Shown piece by piece: positions 21,058-23,821 of a DNA stretch of 23,821 nt. The position numbers and the translations under genes were made by a program. Each line of letters begins with the position of its first letter. The stretch's first letter is position 1. The notes below the pieces were generated by a model. That model was not told the DNA's origin, ran no database searches, and saw only the letters and a list, made by a program, of their open reading frames with translations. Source of the DNA: Flammula alnicola (lineage: Eukaryota; Basidiomycota; Agaricomycetes; Agaricales; Strophariaceae); assembly GCA_015499995.1 (NCBI GenBank), contig JADNRV010000580.1, positions 1 to 23,821 of the forward strand, read 5' to 3'.

Positions 21058-21593
21058 CGATCATTTTAAACTGTCCCACAATCATGGGCGCCTATCGATA
21101 ACGGACATGGAGCTGCTACAAAAGCGCAAAATGGCCGGGAGGGCTGCATCATGGTGATTGATTGGTAAAGTTACTTTGACAGAACCTTGTGACGCATGGT
21201 TTAGGTCTGTATCCTAGTTGAACACGGAAGTTATTAGTATTAAGATATTTCCTTGGCCGTAAATTTCTTTAGACATACTCCTGATGAGGTTACAGCAAGG
21301 AAATCATATTTCAGGTAAGATTGTATTCTGGTTAAAGATTTGTGAGCACCGTGCTTCGCTAACTTGACTGGAACGAAATTACATGTTCTTTTGGTTTGTA
21401 ACCCCCGCTTGATGGTTATCGCAGTTGCCGCTTCCCAAATGAAGGTTCTTTCTGAACATGTGGCAACGGAATCTCCAGATTTGGAGACATAATAAGACTG
21501 TGGGCGGGTTGTGGGTCGATGATAGCAAAATATTAAGTAATGTGGGTGGACTGTGGAAGCGAGGCGTTTCCATCAAGAATTGAGTCAGAGACC
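21058..21593. other. Intergenic region, promoter side of the helicase gene
   Basis: No ORF of note. It should contain the 5' UTR and promoter of the minus-strand helicase gene. No regulatory motif could be assigned with confidence. Confidence 0.4.
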
Positions 21594-21835
21594 ACGAATG
21601 CCCTGCTTCTCGTCGCAGGTAGTATTCCGCTAATTGTTCAAATACTATTATTTCAACGCAGTTTCTTCACCTCCAAGTAAAAGGCGACTTACGATCGTTT
21701 AGTCCACATGATACAGCCTCCGCCCGGTTTGACCCTTCAGGAAGTGCTCTATGAACGAGCGGAGTCGAAGCGCAGGCTTATTAGAGCTCCGGGGCTTTCT
21801 AACACCTTCGTCAACACAGAAGAAGCAGTGCAAGT
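21594..21835 (+). pseudogene. Truncated P450-like gene relic (first ~80 codons)
   Basis: This matches the start of both P450-like genes: NALLLVAGSIPLIVQ-like sequence, then LVH, LTLQEVLYERAES, and NTFVNTEEAV. The start ATG is now ACG (21594-21596). Codon 29, Lys in both intact copies, is TAA (21678-21680). About nine bases are missing near 21710. Similarity to the gene ends at about 21835 and runs straight into the spacer that both repeat copies share. It is clearly a dead 5' fragment of a third copy. A secondary 140-codon ORF from 21708 fuses part of it to the spacer. Confidence 0.75.
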
Positions 21836-21847
21836 CTTCTTGAGCGT

Positions 21848-23679
21848 CAATCGTCAGCGACCCAATGTCCTTATTGTCCAAAAGCTCGGCATAGAACCTG
21901 AAGAGCATCGGGAGAAATTTCGCCAACTGCCAACTTGGCTCTTTCCTATTTCTTTGAAGAGGAAGGCGCCACCCGCTGCGTCCAGCGGTACAATGTCCTT
22001 CGTCCATCCATATTATCATAGGCATTTGGAAAGTAATGGCGATTGGTATGTCGAATGGGACCCGCGTCAGCTGGCATGTGGGCCAATTGATACAAAAGAT
22101 AGCTTTTCTAGTTGTCGTCATCAGATTTAACAACGGATAGGAACTGTGGCGTGCTGCGAGGCGGCTCTTAGAATCAACAAAGTAGCTTGTCCCGCGAGGT
22201 TAACTTGACTGGCGCCCATGTATATGTATGGATGCTTCCGCCTCCACGGTTGCTGGCTTTGACGCTTCTCTGCGTCCTTCAAGTTCTACCTCTTAAGAGA
22301 GCCGCCTCCGTCAAGAGTCGGGTTAGAAACGATGAATGCCCTACTTCTTGTCGCTGGTGGTATCTTGCCAATTATTCTAACATTACTACTTCAACGTTGT
22401 GCGTTCACCTTCAAGAAAAAGGCGACTTACCACCGTTTAGTCCACAGAGTAAAATATATCCTCCATCCAGCTAGTTTGACGCTCCAAGAAATGCTCTACG
22501 AACGATCTCAGTCCAACCAAAGACTGGTTCGAGCGCTTGGGCTTTCCAACACCTTCGTCAGCGAAGAAGAAGCAGTCCACAAGGACTTTGTTACACGCGC
22601 TCGTCGTCTCCTGAGCACTGCTCAGCGAAAGGGCTGGCGCCATTTTCAAACCATAGCCTGCGAAGCGACACAGTGGCAACTCCAGTGTTCTCAACAACCC
22701 TTTGACTCTCTCATCCAGAATATAACCCTCGTCGTCATCCTCGCAGGTATATTGGGGGTTGAAGGCCAAATACAATCCGTTTCGCACGAGGATATCGCTC
22801 TCGTTGCCAAGAACATAACTGCTCTCTGGGCACTCTCGAAGAAGCCAGATCCTATCCCTCCACATCTTCTTGAACAGCTCACAGAGCACCTCCGCCATCT
22901 CGTTCCCGATGAAGAAACGTTCCCGACTTCGTTGGACTTCGTTGTTCCTGCTTGGGAGACACTTTGGCGTGTCGTGGCGACCACAGTCGCATATTCGCAC
23001 GACAATGAAGAGATTCGAGGAGCGTTTGCTGCTTTCAGCGCCTGCCCAACTGACGAAACTTTTCGAGGTGGCGAGGAAAGCGACAATGTGGATGTGAAGA
23101 GTGTCGTCGCCGAAGCCATGCGGCTTCACCCGCCATCGAAGCACATCGGTCGATCCAAAAAGCGCGTGTGGTGTCCGGCGTTCGTCGCAAGATGGCTTCC
23201 GTCACGCGTTATTCGAGTTAACCAAAATGCAGACATTGCGGCGCTACCGCGAAGCGAGGATGTATGGGGCCCAGATGCGGACGTATTTCTGCCTCGGCGA
23301 CATAATTCCCAGCACATCCTTCCTCAGCAAAGGGAGGCGCTGACGTTTGCATTTGGACATGGGCCGCTTCGCTGTGTCGCCGCCTCCTGGGCGCCGATGG
23401 CCGCGGCTGTCATCTCAGGGGCCGTACTCGACTACATAGGTTCCGATGGATATGTGTTGGAGGCTGGTCGACACATAGGTGGCCGAGCAGGTTGGAATGG
23501 TTGGTTATTGAGGAAGTCGGCGGAATGAAGAGGTCCTGTAGAGAACATTGATTGTAAGTTTGATGGAGCTAGCAGTGGACCGAATAAATGTTACAAACTG
23601 AATTTCACCACCAAGGTATCCCGGCTGCGCTAGCACTGTACATCGCCTCTGCTTCTTGAAGTTCGACCATGCAGAACAT
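21848..23679 (+). repeat. Direct repeat copy B carrying a P450-like gene
   Basis: The counterpart of 7757-9561. It includes the upstream spacer, the P450-like gene and the 3' flank through the block 'GTTCGACCATGCAGAACAT'. Here the 3' flank is part of an open convergent gene that continues to the window edge, unlike in copy A. Confidence 0.8.
22332..23528 (+). CDS. Short cytochrome P450-like protein, copy B
   Basis: A 398-residue intronless ORF. It keeps every landmark of copy A: PAWETLW (206-212), EAMR (261-264), FLPRRH (319-324) and FGHGPLRCVA with C348. The region around the heme loop is unchanged between copies, while the extreme C-terminus (IGSDGYVLEAGRHIGG against IGSSGHVLVTGPHIGG) and the N-terminal anchor differ most. 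There are no stops or indels apart from one residue near the end, consistent with selection on both copies. Two residues of note differ: R110 in copy A is Cys here, and the segment after K-helix reads KKRVWCPAF instead of TQREWCPPF, so substrate preference may have shifted. Substrate and pathway are unknown. Confidence 0.8.
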   Translation: MNALLLVAGGILPIILTLLLQRCAFTFKKKATYHRLVHRVKYILHPASLTLQEMLYERSQSNQRLVRALGLSNTFVSEEEAVHKDFVTRARRLLSTAQRKGWRHFQTIACEATQWQLQCSQQPFDSLIQNITLVVILAGILGVEGQIQSVSHEDIALVAKNITALWALSKKPDPIPPHLLEQLTEHLRHLVPDEETFPTSLDFVVPAWETLWRVVATTVAYSHDNEEIRGAFAAFSACPTDETFRGGEESDNVDVKSVVAEAMRLHPPSKHIGRSKKRVWCPAFVARWLPSRVIRVNQNADIAALPRSEDVWGPDADVFLPRRHNSQHILPQQREALTFAFGHGPLRCVAASWAPMAAAVISGAVLDYIGSDGYVLEAGRHIGGRAGWNGWLLRKSAE

Positions 23680-23821
23680 ATCAAGTTGTAGCGGGCTGAG
23701 GAGACTGACCCGACTATCGAAATTAACCAATAGATTCAAGGCCGGCATCAGGCGGTCATATACAAAGCGCAAATCTTGAAATTCAGGTTTCGGTTGAGCT
23801 GGCTTGTGGATCAACATCTTT
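23605..23821 (-). CDS. 3' end of an unidentified convergent gene, cut by the window edge
   Basis: The frame is open from the window edge to TGA at 23605-23607. It reads as protein: KPEFQDLRFVYDRLMPALN, LLVNFDSRVSLLSPLQLDMF, then the tail shared with 9486-9560. An ATG at 23815-23817 could be a start, but the open frame continues to the edge, so this is probably the last exon of a longer gene. I do not recognise the family. Its 3' end is only 76 bp from the stop of the P450-like gene, in tail-to-tail orientation. Confidence 0.5.
   Translation of the reverse strand, partial: KMLIHKPAQPKPEFQDLRFVYDRLMPALNLLVNFDSRVSLLSPLQLDMFCMVELQEAEAMYSASAAGIPWW

Noticed and set aside
22000..22060. SFVHPY in the spacer, resembling the start of ALG11-type mannosyltransferases
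   Set aside because: Only six residues match, and the conserved frame between the two spacers is a different one.
1..23821. tRNA, rRNA, CRISPR arrays, transposase, reverse transcriptase or terminal repeats
   Set aside because: None was recognised by eye on either strand. Strongly decayed transposons cannot be excluded without a repeat search.

Overview
The window is fungal nuclear DNA, most likely from a basidiomycete of the Agaricomycetes. The evidence is the many short GT-AG introns (mostly 44-67 nt), the F-box-like protein families with degenerate leucine-rich C-termini that are expanded in mushrooms, and a short divergent cytochrome P450 type. No bacterial, organellar or transposon gene was recognised. 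No genus can be named from the sequence alone.

Layout. Positions 140-1024 (+) hold a small conserved-looking protein of unknown function. Positions 1532-6355 hold three F-box-like loci: a + strand copy broken by one in-frame stop (1532-3220), a - strand copy that can be spliced into one frame (3594-5177), and a + strand relic with several stops and frame changes (about 5402-6355). Positions 6356-7756 are mostly empty apart from one exon-like fragment (7203-7358). Next comes the first copy of a direct repeat (about 7757-9561) carrying an intronless P450-like gene (8211-9404). A fourth F-box-type locus follows, intron-bearing but damaged (about 10027-11809), then a short relic resembling the N-terminal helical domain of fungal NLR-like proteins (11897-12236).

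The centre of the window is one very large - strand gene, 21057 down to 12514. I could splice it into 29 exons with every phase consistent, giving 2345 codons plus a stop. It encodes a ZNFX1-type protein: two CCCH zinc fingers, an UPF1-like SF1 helicase, a run of NFX1-type zinc fingers, a long helical region and a C-terminal RZ-type zinc finger. Relatives (S. pombe Hrr1, Neurospora SAD-3, C. elegans ZNFX-1, mammalian ZNFX1) work in small-RNA silencing, heterochromatin formation, meiotic silencing of unpaired DNA, or RNA-based innate defence. The same role here is an inference.

Upstream of it, after about 540 bp without a gene, lie a truncated P450 relic (21594-21835) and the second repeat copy (about 21848-23679) with a second intact P450-like gene (22332-23528). 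The window ends inside the 3' part of a convergent gene (23605-23821, -). The last 25 codons of that gene, stop included, recur behind the first P450 copy at 9486-9560, which suggests copy B is the older arrangement and copy A was derived from it. Overall, one long, apparently intact RNA-silencing-type helicase gene sits among duplicated and decaying accessory genes.
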